DNA of 64,000 nt from an uncultured Burkholderiales bacterium (GCA_903886485.1 CAISMH010000011.1:186001-250000); one strand, 5' to 3'. Positions 19,841-29,771 are shown, counted from the stretch's first letter. The notes: generated by a model from the sequence alone, not told the origin. Made by a program: numbers and translations.

Positions 19841-20125
19841 ATGTCTGGTCATTTTGACGTACTAATGGGTTTGGGTATTCTTTTCACACCGTTTGTGGTG
19901 GTTTTATGGCTGATTCTTCGCACGCCAAAACAGAACACCATTTTGCCCGGCACAGAGCACGCACGGCCCAATTGCAACGGACTCACTATGGTGGGCAGCG
20001 TGGACGTGAATGGCAACCCATTCGGTTCTGTCGACATTCACACAACCAACGTGAACGGCATGCCCATGGCTGGTGGCGTCGACGCTCTTGGAAACTCGTT
20101 CGGAACACATGGCCAAAGTTACTGA
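19841..20125 (+). CDS. Small membrane protein of unknown function
   Basis: A 94-residue protein I do not recognise. One hydrophobic helix spans about residues 8-27 (LGILFTPFVVVLWLIL). It is followed by a hydrophilic region with imperfect repeats of the form VDxxGNxFG (VDVNGNPFG, VDALGNSFG). AAAGGA precedes the ATG by 8 bases. The TGA is one base from the ATG of the next gene, so the two are coupled. It lies divergent from the metH C-terminal gene, in DNA visibly richer in A+T than its flanks. Confidence 0.7.
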   Translation: MSGHFDVLMGLGILFTPFVVVLWLILRTPKQNTILPGTEHARPNCNGLTMVGSVDVNGNPFGSVDIHTTNVNGMPMAGGVDALGNSFGTHGQSY

Positions 20126-20126
20126 T

Positions 20127-21035
20127 ATGAAAAAAATTACATTCGTCCTTTTGCTGGTGATCACCACTGCCTCAATAGCTTCGCCCCTAGTCTTTGAAAC
20201 TGAATCAGCCAAGGTATTCGTTGTTCGCCCAATCGATCAATGGTCAGGCGATAAATCCGCGCTGGAGTCCAGCTTGGAAGCTCACAAAAATAAAACAACT
20301 TGGTACACGGTACTCCTGAACGATCAAAAATATCTCTTCGGCAACCCCAACGTGACGCAATCCGCGACCAATCACCCGATCACAAACGGTGTCGCACAAA
20401 AGTTGGAGCAAAGCGGCTTCAAGTTGCCACGTAGTAGCGACAACTCTTTCACCGTCCAGCTGCCCGTGTCCATCCCCGTAGAGAAGATCGGCACTGTCCA
20501 AACCTATCAGACTGCCGCATTCAAACTGACGATTGCAAACCAAGGAAACCCCGATGACCTGCAAGGCAAGACCACTCGCAATAAATTCATTGGTGGGCTT
20601 CTTTCCGTTGGAACGATGATTGCCGCCGCAGACAGATTCGGTGCGGTGGGCGGATCACACGCCACACTTGGTTCTGGCATTACTGACAGCATTTACAGCG
20701 CGGTTTCTCAATACAAGGGCGGTCTTGTCCCTGTCGATCTCTCTGGACAAGACCTTGAGCAATGGTGCTCTAAACCTGAATGCCGATACAAAGAGATTGA
20801 AATCCGCAGAGTAACCACCGCCGCCCCAGATCGCTTGGGTCAGATTGTTATTGCCTACAAAAACGGCAAGACCCAAGAAGCAGAGGAGGGCGCGCTGATT
20901 CAAGCCGTTTATCTGCTCACGGCAGCAGGATCGTCGACCGCAGAGATTGAGAAGGCTCGACAGGAAAACTTGCAGCTTCGCAAGAGCATTTGGGCTTCTT
21001 GCGTTGCCGAAGGTAACCCAAGCTGCAAAGAGTAA
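20127..21035 (+). CDS. Exported protein of unknown function
   Basis: A 302-residue protein with a signal peptide (MKKITFVLLLVITTASIAS, cleavage near residue 19-20). The mature part has no motif I know: a beta-rich first half, a hydrophobic glycine-rich stretch about 150-190 (GGLLSVGTMIAAADRFGAVGG), a Cys pair in WCSKPEC, and a C-terminal helix with AEIEKARQENLQL ending near two further cysteines. Periplasmic or envelope location is likely. It ends 5 bp before the convergent metH N-terminal gene. Codon use is more A/T-rich than in the neighbours. Confidence 0.72.
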   Translation: MKKITFVLLLVITTASIASPLVFETESAKVFVVRPIDQWSGDKSALESSLEAHKNKTTWYTVLLNDQKYLFGNPNVTQSATNHPITNGVAQKLEQSGFKLPRSSDNSFTVQLPVSIPVEKIGTVQTYQTAAFKLTIANQGNPDDLQGKTTRNKFIGGLLSVGTMIAAADRFGAVGGSHATLGSGITDSIYSAVSQYKGGLVPVDLSGQDLEQWCSKPECRYKEIEIRRVTTAAPDRLGQIVIAYKNGKTQEAEEGALIQAVYLLTAAGSSTAEIEKARQENLQLRKSIWASCVAEGNPSCKE

Positions 21036-21040
21036 AGCGT

Positions 21041-22084
21041 TTACGCCGCTTCGCGGTAAAACGGCCCCGCACTGAGGGCACGCGCCTTTTGGTCAGCCAC
21101 CGCGTTGCCAATGGCCGCGATGTGCTCGGGCGTGGTGCCGCAACAGCCACCCACAATGTTGACCAAACCTTCGGCGGCAAACTCGTGCAGCAAGCGGCTG
21201 GTCACGTCTGGCGTTTCGTCAAAGCCGGTGTCACTCATGGGGTTGGGCAAACCGGCGTTGGGGTAGCAGCTGATGAAGGTGTCGCCCGCGACCTTGTTGA
21301 GCTCTTGGATGTAGGGGCGCATCAGCGTGGCACCCAAGGCGCAGTTCAGGCCAATCGCCAAGGGCTGCGAATGACGCACGCTGTGCCAAAACGCGGTGAC
21401 GGTTTGGCCACTCAAGATACGGCCCGAAGCGTCGGTGACGGTGCCACTGATGATCAGGGGCAAGCGCTCACCCGAGGCTTCAAAGAATTCTTCAATCGCA
21501 AACAAAGCGGCTTTCGCATTGAGCGTGTCAAAAATGGTTTCCACCAACAACACATCCGAGCCACCTTCGACCAGCGCTTTGACTTGGTCGTAATACGCGG
21601 CGCGCAGTTCTTCAAAGTTCACATTGCGCGCGCCTGCATCGTTCACATCGGGGCTGATGCTGGCGGTCTTGGGCGTGGGGCCCACGGCACCTGCGACAAA
21701 GCGGGGCTTGTCGGGCGTGCTGTATTTGTCGCAAGCTTCGCGGGCGATGCGGGCGGAGGCCAAGTTCATCTCGTAGGCCAAGTCGGCCATGTCGTAATCG
21801 GCCTGCGCAATGGTGGTCGCGCCAAAGGTGTTGGTTTCAATCAAATCAGCGCCCGCAGCGAGGTAGCGCTCGTGAATGTCGCGAATCACATCAGGGCGGG
21901 TGAGGCTGAGCAACTCGTTGTTGCCCTTCACGTCTTTGTGGAAGTCTTTGAAGCGTTCGCCTCGGTATTGCGCTTCGTCTAACTTGAAGCGCTGAATCAT
22001 GGTGCCCATGGCCCCGTCGAGGATGGCAATGCGGTGGGCCAAGATGTGGGGTAATTCTTTCGCGCGTGTGTAGGCTTGGGTCAT
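21041..22084 (-). CDS. metH: Methionine synthase, homocysteine-binding N-terminal part
   Basis: A 347-residue homocysteine S-methyltransferase domain matching the first module of MetH, with [11 protein letters not shown] near residue 20. Zinc cysteines lie in GLNCALGA (near 236) and [10 protein letters not shown] (near 308). Alone it binds zinc and homocysteine but lacks the folate and B12 domains, which are in the protein at 16808-19555, so the two must act together. The ATG at 22084 is favoured over one 36 bp upstream. It is divergent from recQ with only 34 bp between starts, too little for its own SAH riboswitch. Confidence 0.93.
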   Translation of the reverse strand: MTQAYTRAKELPHILAHRIAILDGAMGTMIQRFKLDEAQYRGERFKDFHKDVKGNNELLSLTRPDVIRDIHERYLAAGADLIETNTFGATTIAQADYDMADLAYEMNLASARIAREACDKYSTPDKPRFVAGAVGPTPKTASISPDVNDAGARNVNFEELRAAYYDQVKALVEGGSDVLLVETIFDTLNAKAALFAIEEFFEASGERLPLIISGTVTDASGRILSGQTVTAFWHSVRHSQPLAIGLNCALGATLMRPYIQELNKVAGDTFISCYPNAGLPNPMSDTGFDETPDVTSRLLHEFAAEGLVNIVGGCCGTTPEHIAAIGNAVADQKARALSAGPFYREAA

Positions 22085-22118
22085 GGGTCTATTGTAAGAA
22101 GGGCGACAATACCGCCCC

Positions 22119-24137
22119 ATGCCGCACGTTTTGCCCGACGCCTCTCACGCCACACACATGCCCGTGGCCGATGCGAACCCGCAAAACATCTTGCGCGAAG
22201 TGTTTGGTTACGGCGCCTTTCGCGGCCCGCAAGAAGCCATCGTCAACCATGTGTGTGGCGGCGGCGATGCACTGGTGCTCATGCCCACAGGCGGCGGCAA
22301 GTCGCTCTGTTACCAAATCCCTGCGATTGCACGCCAACGTGCGGGGCACGGCGTCACCATCGTGGTGTCGCCCCTCATTGCCCTCATGCACGACCAAGTG
22401 GGTGCGCTGCACGAAGCGGGTGTGGAGGCGGCGTTTTTAAATTCCAGCCTCAGCGGCGAAGAAGCCAACGCGGTAGAGCAACGCCTGCGCCGTGGCGACA
22501 TCACGCTGCTGTATGCCGCGCCCGAGCGCATCACCACGCCACGCTTTTTGGCGCAGCTCGATGCGCTGTACGCGCAAGGCCAACTCAGCCTGTTTGCGAT
22601 TGACGAAGCGCATTGCGTGAGCCAATGGGGCCACGACTTCCGCCCCGAATACCGCGCCCTCACAGTGCTGCACGAACGCTATGCCGGTGTGCCGCGCATG
22701 GCCCTCACCGCCACCGCCGACGCGCTCACACGCGCCGACATCGTGGAGCGCTTGCAGCTTGAAGACGCACAGCAATTCGTCAGCAGCTTTGACCGCCCCA
22801 ACATCCGCTACACCATCGTGGAGAAAAAAGACGCAACAACCCAACTGCTGCGTTTCATTCAGCGCGAACACAGCGGGCCCTATGGCCAAGACAGCGGCAT
22901 CGTGTATTGCCAATCGCGCAAGCGGGTGGAAGAAGTGGCGAAACATTTGTGCGACGCGGGCATCAACGCCTTGCCGTATCACGCGGGCCTCGACAGCGCC
23001 ATTCGCCAGAAGCACCAAAACCGTTTCTTGCGCGAAGAGGGCTTGGTGATGGTGGCCACGATTGCGTTTGGCATGGGCATCGACAAACCCGACGTGCGCT
23101 TTGTGGCGCACTTGGACATGCCTAAAAACATTGAAGGCTATTACCAAGAAACGGGTCGCGGCGGACGCGACGGCCAAGCCGCCCACGCTTGGATGGCTTA
23201 TGGCCTGAACGATGTGGTGAACCAGCGCCGCATGATTGACGAAAGCCCGGCGGGCGAAGAATTCAAACAGGTCATGCGCGGCAAGCTCGACGCGCTGCTG
23301 GCTTTGGCCGAAGCCACCGATTGCCGACGGGTCAGGCTGCTGGGGTATTTTGGCGAAACCTACGCACCCGAAGATGGACAAGAGCGACCCGACGCCGGGC
23401 CGCCCCAAGGCAAGTCAGCCACCTCGGGGCGCAGCGAGGACACGACCACGCCGAGCGTGGGAGCGCGTTACTTTTGTGGCAACTGCGACAACTGTTTGCA
23501 ACCCCCAGACATTTGGGACGGCACCGAAGCTGCGCGCATGTTGCTGTCCACCATCTACCGCGTGAAGCAACAAAGCGGCATGTCGTTTGGTGCGGGCCAC
23601 ATGATGGACATCTTGCGTGGCAAAGCCACCGAAAAGGTGAACCAATACGGCCATGACACGCTCAGCACCTTTGGCATTGGCGCGCATTTCACCGAGGTGC
23701 AACTGCGCGGCGTGTTGCGTCAATTGATTGCCATTGGCGCTTTGGGGGTGGACGCGCAAGCCTTCAACACCTTGTATTTGACCGAGGCCTCACGCGGCGT
23801 GCTCAAGGGTGAAGTGACGGTGCGCTTGCGTGCCTCGGTGTCCACCCCTGCCGATCGCAAAACCAAGCGCCCCGCCAATGGCACCGCCAAGCCCGCGCCC
23901 ATCGCACTCGACGACGCGGGCCAAAAACGCTACGAGGCACTCAAAGCATGGCGTGCCGAAGTCGCACGTGCGCACAACCTGCCCGCGTACGTCATCTTCC
24001 ATGACGCCACCTTGGCTGCCATTGCGCAAGCCGAGCCGCAGGACTTGGAAGCCCTGCAAGGCATCGCGGGCATTGGTGTGAAAAAGCGCGAGGCCTACGG
24101 CGAAGAGGTGCTGCGCGTGGTTGCACAGCCGGTTTAG
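22119..24137 (+). CDS. recQ: ATP-dependent DNA helicase RecQ
   Basis: A 672-residue 3'-5' helicase for recombination and fork repair. Walker A MPTGGGKS has Lys61; Walker B is [19 protein letters not shown]; motif VI is [10 protein letters not shown]. The RecQ zinc-binding region (YFCGNCDNC, about residue 455) and winged helix follow. A C-terminal HRDC domain starts near residue 595. An insert of about 30 residues rich in Gly, Pro and Ser lies before the zinc cysteines. An in-frame ATG at 22158 is an alternative start. Confidence 0.95.
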   Translation: MPHVLPDASHATHMPVADANPQNILREVFGYGAFRGPQEAIVNHVCGGGDALVLMPTGGGKSLCYQIPAIARQRAGHGVTIVVSPLIALMHDQVGALHEAGVEAAFLNSSLSGEEANAVEQRLRRGDITLLYAAPERITTPRFLAQLDALYAQGQLSLFAIDEAHCVSQWGHDFRPEYRALTVLHERYAGVPRMALTATADALTRADIVERLQLEDAQQFVSSFDRPNIRYTIVEKKDATTQLLRFIQREHSGPYGQDSGIVYCQSRKRVEEVAKHLCDAGINALPYHAGLDSAIRQKHQNRFLREEGLVMVATIAFGMGIDKPDVRFVAHLDMPKNIEGYYQETGRGGRDGQAAHAWMAYGLNDVVNQRRMIDESPAGEEFKQVMRGKLDALLALAEATDCRRVRLLGYFGETYAPEDGQERPDAGPPQGKSATSGRSEDTTTPSVGARYFCGNCDNCLQPPDIWDGTEAARMLLSTIYRVKQQSGMSFGAGHMMDILRGKATEKVNQYGHDTLSTFGIGAHFTEVQLRGVLRQLIAIGALGVDAQAFNTLYLTEASRGVLKGEVTVRLRASVSTPADRKTKRPANGTAKPAPIALDDAGQKRYEALKAWRAEVARAHNLPAYVIFHDATLAAIAQAEPQDLEALQGIAGIGVKKREAYGEEVLRVVAQPV

Positions 24138-24244
24138 CGTTCAGGTCTGGCACTTGTTGGCGGCGGGTTTACCCTGTCTCCACAACGACTGCCAAGTCAG
24201 CCAAGTCTCCTAGAATTTGGCTAGTTTCATTTAGGAGTCCAAAC

Positions 24245-24376
24245 ATGTCACAAGACCACCACGCTGCAGAACAAGATGTTGTTGAAGCCATTGTTCCAGT
24301 GATGCCCATCGTGCTACCCGTGGCAGGTGCCGTGCTGATTTTCTTGCTCGCGTTCATTGCGGTGATGATGGCTTGA
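24245..24376 (+). CDS. Small single-span membrane protein, 43 residues
   Basis: ATG at 24245 follows AGGAG by 8 bases. The peptide has an acidic, His-containing head (MSQDHHAAEQDVVEA) and one hydrophobic helix from about residue 17 to 43 (VPVMPIVLPVAGAVLIFLL and on), ending two residues after a Met pair. An intrinsic terminator lies 45 bp past the stop. A good ribosome site, a stand-alone terminator and a coherent transmembrane pattern support a real gene; I do not recognise a family. It may assemble with a larger membrane complex. Confidence 0.65.
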   Translation: MSQDHHAAEQDVVEAIVPVMPIVLPVAGAVLIFLLAFIAVMMA

Positions 24377-24420
24377 AGACAACCCCATGACCGCTTGCAA
24401 TTCGGTCATCGCTCCATTCA

Positions 24421-24443
24421 AAGCGCCCTTGCAGGCGCTTTTT
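24421..24443 (+). terminator. Intrinsic terminator after the 43-residue gene
   Basis: Arms AAGCGCC and GGCGCTT with a 6-nt loop, followed by a T-run. Confidence 0.8.
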
Positions 24444-24546
24444 GCATGCTTTAGGTTTCTTCCCGTCTTTTTAAATGCCCATTGCAAGGCTACGTAAGGG
24501 GTTGGATTCTTAAAATACGCCACCGCTCAACACCAAGGCGGCAATG

Positions 24547-24598
24547 AATTGAGGTCAGAGCCTCGCGGCACACGGCAGGGCTCTGGCCTCAATTTTTT
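24547..24598 (+). terminator. Terminator-like leader hairpin just upstream of pckG
   Basis: A 16-bp stem (left arm 24547-24562, right arm 24579-24594) with only one G-U wobble and a 16-nt loop, followed directly by T6. It ends 16 bp before the pckG ATG. The previous gene already has its own terminator at 24421, so this one may act inside the pckG leader as an attenuator, or terminate a short transcript. Confidence 0.7.
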
Positions 24599-24614
24599 GA
24601 CTTAGGAGCTTTCC

Positions 24615-26453
24615 ATGAATATCCATGCACCCGCATATGTAAAAAACCCCAAGCTGGTCGCTTGGGTTGGCGAAATGGCCGCCTTGTGCAAGCCAGACAC
24701 CGTTTATTGGTGTGACGGCAGCGAGGAAGAGTACAACCGCCTGTGCCAACAACTGGTGGACGCCGGCACCTTCAAAAAGCTCAACCCCGCCAAGCGTCCC
24801 AACTCTTTTCTGGCTTGCTCTGACCCTTCAGACGTGGCCCGCGTGGAAGACCGCACCTACATCTGTTCTGAGAAAAAAGAAAATGCAGGCCCCACCAACA
24901 ACTGGATGGCCCCAGCCGAGATGCGCGCCACCTTGCAGCCCCTGTTTGACGGCTGCATGAAAGGTCGCACCATGTATGTGATCCCGTTCAGCATGGGCCC
25001 CTTGGGATCGCACATCGCACACGTGGGCATCGAGTTGTCGGACAGCGCTTACGTGGCCGTCAACCAACGCATCATGACGCGCATGGGCAAAGCCGTGTAC
25101 GACGTGATCGGTACCGATGGCCCCTTCGTGCCTTGCGTGCACACGGTGGGCGCTCCTTTGGCCGCAGGCCAAGCTGACGTGAAATGGCCTTGCAACAAAA
25201 CCAAGTACATCGTGCATTACCCAGAGACCCGCGAGATTTGGTCTTACGGCTCAGGCTATGGCGGCAACGCGTTGTTGGGCAAGAAGTGTTTTGCTTTGCG
25301 CATCGCTTCGAACATGGGCCGCGACCAAGGTTGGTTGGCCGAACACATGCTCATCTTGGGCGTGACCAACCCACAAGGCAAGAAGTACCACGTGGCAGCC
25401 GCCTTCCCGAGCGCCTGCGGTAAAACCAACTTCTCCATGCTCGTGCCGCCTGCTGGCTTCGAGGGCTGGAAAGTCACCACCATCGGCGACGACATCGCGT
25501 GGATCAAGCCACATTCGGACGGCAAGTTGTACGCCATCAACCCTGAAGCTGGCTACTTCGGCGTCGCCCCCGGCACCAACTTCCACACCAACCCCAACTG
25601 CATGGCCAGCTTGGACAAGAACGTCATCTTCACCAACGTCGCCCTCACCGACGACGGCGATGTGTGGTGGGAAGGCATGGAGAAAGACACGGGTGCCATG
25701 CCCGATCACCTGATCGACTGGCAAGGCAAAGACTGGACACCAGCGATCGCCAAAGAGACGGGCGCCAAAGCGGCTCACCCCAATGCGCGCTTCACCGTGG
25801 CAGCCACCAACAACCCTGCTTTGGATCACCAATGGGACGACGCCGATGGCGTGGCGATTGATGCATTCATCTTCGGCGGCCGCCGCTCCACCACCGTGCC
25901 ATTGGTCACCGAAGCACGCAACTGGACCGAGGGCGTTTACATGGCCGCGACCATGGGCTCCGAAACCACCGCGGCGGCCGCTGGCCAACAAGGCGTGGTG
26001 CGCCGCGACCCGTTCGCCATGCTGCCGTTCATGGGCTACCACATGAGCGACTACTTCCAACACTGGCTCGACATGGGCGACAAGCTCAAAGCCAGCGGCG
26101 CACGCGTGCCATCCATTTACTGCGTGAACTGGTTCCGCAAGGGCGAGGACGGCAAATTTGTGTGGCCAGGCTACGGCGAGAACATGCGCGTTTTGAAATG
26201 GATGATCGACCGCATGGAGGGTCAAACCAAAGGCCAAGAAAACGTGTTTGGCATCAGCCCTCGCTATGAAGAAATCAACTGGACAGGTTTGAACTTCACG
26301 GCCGACCAATTCAAGACCGTCACCAGCATTGACAAAGCGGCTTGGGTCGATGAGTTGAAGTTGCACGAGGAGTTGTTCACGCAGCTGGCTTATCACTTGC
26401 CTGCCGAGATGACGGCCACCAAGGCTGCGTTGGCAGCGCGCTTGGACGCCTGA
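24615..26453 (+). CDS. pckG: Phosphoenolpyruvate carboxykinase (GTP)
   Basis: PEPCK of the GTP class (612 residues) converts oxaloacetate and GTP to PEP, CO2 and GDP, the entry step of gluconeogenesis. The kinase-1a loop [13 protein letters not shown] lies at about 262-274, with the reactive Cys, and the metal/GTP motif SEVSE-like region is in the family position ([11 protein letters not shown]). The length excludes the shorter ATP class. AGGAG precedes the ATG. A terminator-like hairpin lies in the leader and another terminator follows the gene, so it is monocistronic. Confidence 0.96.
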   Translation: MNIHAPAYVKNPKLVAWVGEMAALCKPDTVYWCDGSEEEYNRLCQQLVDAGTFKKLNPAKRPNSFLACSDPSDVARVEDRTYICSEKKENAGPTNNWMAPAEMRATLQPLFDGCMKGRTMYVIPFSMGPLGSHIAHVGIELSDSAYVAVNQRIMTRMGKAVYDVIGTDGPFVPCVHTVGAPLAAGQADVKWPCNKTKYIVHYPETREIWSYGSGYGGNALLGKKCFALRIASNMGRDQGWLAEHMLILGVTNPQGKKYHVAAAFPSACGKTNFSMLVPPAGFEGWKVTTIGDDIAWIKPHSDGKLYAINPEAGYFGVAPGTNFHTNPNCMASLDKNVIFTNVALTDDGDVWWEGMEKDTGAMPDHLIDWQGKDWTPAIAKETGAKAAHPNARFTVAATNNPALDHQWDDADGVAIDAFIFGGRRSTTVPLVTEARNWTEGVYMAATMGSETTAAAAGQQGVVRRDPFAMLPFMGYHMSDYFQHWLDMGDKLKASGARVPSIYCVNWFRKGEDGKFVWPGYGENMRVLKWMIDRMEGQTKGQENVFGISPRYEEINWTGLNFTADQFKTVTSIDKAAWVDELKLHEELFTQLAYHLPAEMTATKAALAARLDA

Positions 26454-26473
26454 TCAAGCTCTGACGACGAAAG

Positions 26474-26495
26474 ACCCCGCTTACGCGGGGTTTTT
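26474..26495 (+). terminator. Intrinsic terminator of pckG
   Basis: Arms ACCCCGC and GCGGGGT with a 4-nt loop and T5, about 20 bp past the pckG stop. Confidence 0.9.
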
Positions 26496-26584
26496 CTTTG
26501 GAGATTGGAAGCATTTTGTATGCAAATATCGGGGCCATTTGCATGACAATCCGTCCTCCACACTTGTTTTCAAAGGCCACTTTC

Positions 26585-27790
26585 GTGAACACCCGACTTG
26601 CCTCCACCTTGCGCACCGCAGCCCTTGCTTTGAGCGTGGCTGCCTTGCCCACTTTCGCCCAAAACGTCATCAAGATTGGCGAAATCAACAGCTACAAAGC
26701 ACAGCCCGCGTTCCTGGAGCCCTACAAAAAGGGCATGGAGTTGGCCGTCGAAGAAATCAACGCCGCAGGTGGCGTGAATGGCAAGAAGCTGCAACTCATC
26801 ACCCGTGATGACAATGCCTCGCCCGGCGACGCCGTGCGCGCCGCCGAAGAGCTGCTGAGTCGCGAGAAGGTGGATGTACTTGCAGGCGCCTACTTGTCGC
26901 ACATCGGTTTGGCACTGGGTGACTTTGCGAAGCAACGCAAAGTGTTCTTCCTCGCAGGCGAGCCACTGACCGACAAAATGGTGTGGCAAAACGGCAACCG
27001 CTACACCTACCGACTGCGCGCGAGCACCTACATGCAAGTGGCCATGCTGGTGCCCGAGGCCGCCAAGCTCAAGAAAAAACGCTGGGCTGTGGTGTACCCC
27101 AATTACGAATACGGCCAGTCCGCAGCCGCCACGTTCAAACAATTGCTCAAAGCCGCGCAACCTGATGTGGAGTTTGTGGCCGAGCAAGCGCCAGCGCTTG
27201 GCAAGATTGACGCAGGCTCTGTGACGCAAGCCATTGCTGACGCGAAGCCCGATGCTATCTTCAACGTGTTGTTCGCCACCGACCTCGCCAAGTTTGTGCG
27301 TGAGGGCAACACACGCGGCGTGTTCCAAGGCCGTGAGGTGGTGAGCTTGCTCACGGGTGAGCCCGAATACCTAGAGCCACTCAAAGACGAAACACCCAAT
27401 GGCTGGATCGTCACGGGCTACCCTTGGTACGGCGTGCAAACGCCCGAGCACAAGGCCTTCTTCTTGGCCTACCACCACAAGTACAACGACCACCCACGCT
27501 TGGGCTCTGTGGTGGGCTACAGCATGATTCAAGCTTTAGCGGCAGGCATCTCTCGCGCCAAGAGCACCGACAGCGAAAAACTCGTCACCGCGTTCAGTGG
27601 CTTGCGCTTTGGCACGCCCTTCGGACAAGTGATGTTTCGCAAACAAGACAACCAGTCCACCATGGGTGCATTTTTGGCCCGCACCAAAAACGACAGCGGC
27701 AAAGGCGTGTTGGTTGACTACCGCTACATCGACGGCGCCTCCGTGCAGCCCAGCGATGACGTTGTGAAAAAACTCCGCCCCAGCAACTAA
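26585..27790 (+). CDS. ABC transporter substrate-binding protein (LivJ/amide type)
   Basis: A periplasmic binding protein of the type 1 fold (Peripla_BP_6), about 401 residues. I chose the GTG at 26585, which follows AAAGG and gives a textbook signal peptide (MNTRLASTLRTAALALSVAA, cleavage after TFA). An ATG at 26543 is possible. The mature start VIKIGEINSYKAQPAFLEPY and GMELAVEEINAAGGVNGKKL are typical of binding proteins for branched-chain amino acids, amides or short organic acids. The permease and two ATPases follow directly. The ligand cannot be told. Confidence 0.85.
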   Translation: MNTRLASTLRTAALALSVAALPTFAQNVIKIGEINSYKAQPAFLEPYKKGMELAVEEINAAGGVNGKKLQLITRDDNASPGDAVRAAEELLSREKVDVLAGAYLSHIGLALGDFAKQRKVFFLAGEPLTDKMVWQNGNRYTYRLRASTYMQVAMLVPEAAKLKKKRWAVVYPNYEYGQSAAATFKQLLKAAQPDVEFVAEQAPALGKIDAGSVTQAIADAKPDAIFNVLFATDLAKFVREGNTRGVFQGREVVSLLTGEPEYLEPLKDETPNGWIVTGYPWYGVQTPEHKAFFLAYHHKYNDHPRLGSVVGYSMIQALAAGISRAKSTDSEKLVTAFSGLRFGTPFGQVMFRKQDNQSTMGAFLARTKNDSGKGVLVDYRYIDGASVQPSDDVVKKLRPSN

Positions 27791-27800
27791 CCACCACACC

Positions 27801-29771
27801 ATGGACATCGCTAGCTTTTTTGTACAGGCTCTCAATGGGCTGGCTAGCGCATCGTCTTTGTTTTTGGTGGCCGCAGGCCTGTCACTCATTTTTGGTGTGA
27901 CCCGCATCGTCAACTTCGCGCACGGCTCGTTCTTCATGCTCGGTGTGTATGCGGCCTACGCACTCGTGTCGCATGCGGCGCCGACTTTGTCTGCGGTGTT
28001 CGCTGTGGTGCTTGGCGACAGCGCCAGCCAAACCGCCGCCTATTTTTTTCTCCTGCTCTGTGCGGCACTCGCCACTGGCGCCCTAGGCGCGTTGGTGGAG
28101 GTGCTGGTGCTGCGGCGCATTTACAAAGCGCCGGAGTTGTTTCAATTGCTCGCCACTTTTGCTGTGGTGCTGGTGTTGCAAGACGGCACGCTGTGGCTGT
28201 GGGGCGCTGAAGATTTATTAGGGCCACGCGCACCGGGCTTGAGCGGCGCCGTGGACATTTGGGGCAAACGTTTCCCGACTTACGACTTGTTCTTGATGGC
28301 GGTAGGCCCACTCGTGTTGGCCTTGTTGTGGTGGGGGCTGCGGCGCACACGCTTTGGCGTGTGGGTGCGCGCCGCCACACAAGACCGTGACATGCTGGGT
28401 GCCTTGGGCATCAACCCACGTCACTTGTTCACGGCGGTGTTTGCGCTGGGCTGCGCCTTGGCAGGTTTGGGCGGCGCCCTGCAATTGCCGCGTGAGCCCG
28501 CGCACTTGGGACTCGACATGGCCACGATCGGCGACGCATTTGTGGTCGTGGTGGTGGGCGGTATGGGCTCTATTCCGGGCGCCTTTGTCGCCGCCTTGTT
28601 GATTGCCGAAATCAAAGCGCTGTGCATTGGCATCGGCACAGTCGATGTGTGGGGTGTGTCGTTTGCATTTTCAAAGCTCACGCTCGTCGCTGAGTTTTTG
28701 GTGATGGCGGCAGTACTCATGGTGCGCCCTTGGGGTTTGCTGGGTGCACCGCAAAGTGCATCGCGTGCCAGCTCGGACCCAGATGCACCGTTTGCGCTGG
28801 GCAGCACACGCACGCAATTCGCATGGCTGGGCTTGGGCGCTGCCATGCTGGTCTTGCCGCTGTTCACGGCAGACTCGCCCTACTTCTTGGTGCTGGGCAT
28901 CGACCTGTTGATTGCCGTCTTGTTTGCGGCCAGCTTGCACTTCATCATGGGGCCCGCGGGCATGCATTCGTTCGGGCATGCCGCCTACTTTGGTGTGGGC
29001 GCGTATGCGGCGGCGTTGCTGGTGTTGCGGGCCGGCGTGACAAGCGAATGGGCCTTGCTACTCGCCCCCTTCTTCAGCGCGGTGATCGCCGCACCCATCG
29101 CTTGGTTTGCGGTACGTTTGTCCGGCGTGTACTTGGCCATGCTGACCTTGGCATTTGCACAAATTGTGTGGTCGATCTGCTTTCAGTGGGATGACTTCAC
29201 TGGCGGCAGCAATGGCCTCACGGGGGTGTGGCCCAGCGCTTGGCTGCAAGACAAGTCTTCTTATTACTGGCTCACCCTCGGATTGGTGACCTTGAGCGCG
29301 TATGCGTTACGCCGCATGCTGATGTCACCCTTGGGCTACGCCTTGCGCGCCAGCCGCGACTCGGTGGGCCGTGCCGAAGCGATGGGGCTGAATGTGGCAC
29401 GGGTGCAATGGTTGGGCTTTGTGGTGGCCGCAGGCTTTGCCGGATTAGCGGGCGCGCTGTTTGCGTTCTCAAAAGGCAGCATCTCGCCCGACGTATTGGG
29501 CGTGAGCAAATCGGTCGATGGCTTGGTCATGGTGCTACTGGGCGGCGTGCACACACTGGTAGGCCCGCTGGTGGGGGCTGTGACATTCACCGCCTTGCAA
29601 GACAGCTTGGCTCGCAGCACCGAGTATTGGCGTGCTGTGCTAGGTGCCAGCATCTTGTTGCTGGTGTTGGTGTTTCCGCAAGGCATAGCAGGCTCGCTCC
29701 AAGCACTGTGGTGGCGTGTGCGCCATCCACGACGTGCAGCAGCCACCGCGAACGCCAGAGGTGCCGCATGA
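27801..29771 (+). CDS. Fused LivH-LivM permease of a branched-chain amino acid-type ABC transporter
   Basis: A 656-residue membrane protein carrying both permease halves in one chain. Residues about 1-300 are LivH-like (GLSLIFGVTRIVNFAHGSF, then GMGSIPGAFVAALLIAE). Residues about 330-640 are LivM-like (MGPAGMHSFGHAAYFGVGAYAAAL, then LVMVLLGGVHTLVGPLVGA). These are usually two genes. It lies 10 bp after the binding-protein gene and overlaps the next ATPase by 4 bp (ATGA). Confidence 0.9.
   Translation: MDIASFFVQALNGLASASSLFLVAAGLSLIFGVTRIVNFAHGSFFMLGVYAAYALVSHAAPTLSAVFAVVLGDSASQTAAYFFLLLCAALATGALGALVEVLVLRRIYKAPELFQLLATFAVVLVLQDGTLWLWGAEDLLGPRAPGLSGAVDIWGKRFPTYDLFLMAVGPLVLALLWWGLRRTRFGVWVRAATQDRDMLGALGINPRHLFTAVFALGCALAGLGGALQLPREPAHLGLDMATIGDAFVVVVVGGMGSIPGAFVAALLIAEIKALCIGIGTVDVWGVSFAFSKLTLVAEFLVMAAVLMVRPWGLLGAPQSASRASSDPDAPFALGSTRTQFAWLGLGAAMLVLPLFTADSPYFLVLGIDLLIAVLFAASLHFIMGPAGMHSFGHAAYFGVGAYAAALLVLRAGVTSEWALLLAPFFSAVIAAPIAWFAVRLSGVYLAMLTLAFAQIVWSICFQWDDFTGGSNGLTGVWPSAWLQDKSSYYWLTLGLVTLSAYALRRMLMSPLGYALRASRDSVGRAEAMGLNVARVQWLGFVVAAGFAGLAGALFAFSKGSISPDVLGVSKSVDGLVMVLLGGVHTLVGPLVGAVTFTALQDSLARSTEYWRAVLGASILLLVLVFPQGIAGSLQALWWRVRHPRRAAATANARGAA

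Noticed and set aside
19680..21035. The module between the metH halves as an insertion sequence or phage remnant
   Set aside because: No transposase, integrase, terminal inverted repeats or target duplication could be seen; only composition and position suggest transfer.
16808..22084. metH as a frameshifted or broken gene
   Set aside because: Each half has complete domains, its own ATG and a sensible end, and the C-terminal half has its own riboswitch; split MetH is known in this order.
22437..23408. Long open frame of 323 codons on the minus strand opposite recQ
   Set aside because: It lies wholly within recQ, which has full family motifs, and reads as low-complexity Val/Ala/His text typical of antisense frames in this GC-rich DNA.
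24475..24513. A 12-codon ORF as a leader peptide for pckG attenuation
   Set aside because: No ribosome site and no codon run for a regulatory amino acid; length is compatible with chance.
25251..26396. Open frame of 381 codons on the minus strand opposite pckG
   Set aside because: pckG is complete on the plus strand; the antisense translation shows no domain or start context.
27801..29771. LivH-LivM fusion as a sequencing error joining two genes
   Set aside because: The linker reads in frame for about 30 residues with no stop or start remnants, and the fusion form is known in related bacteria.
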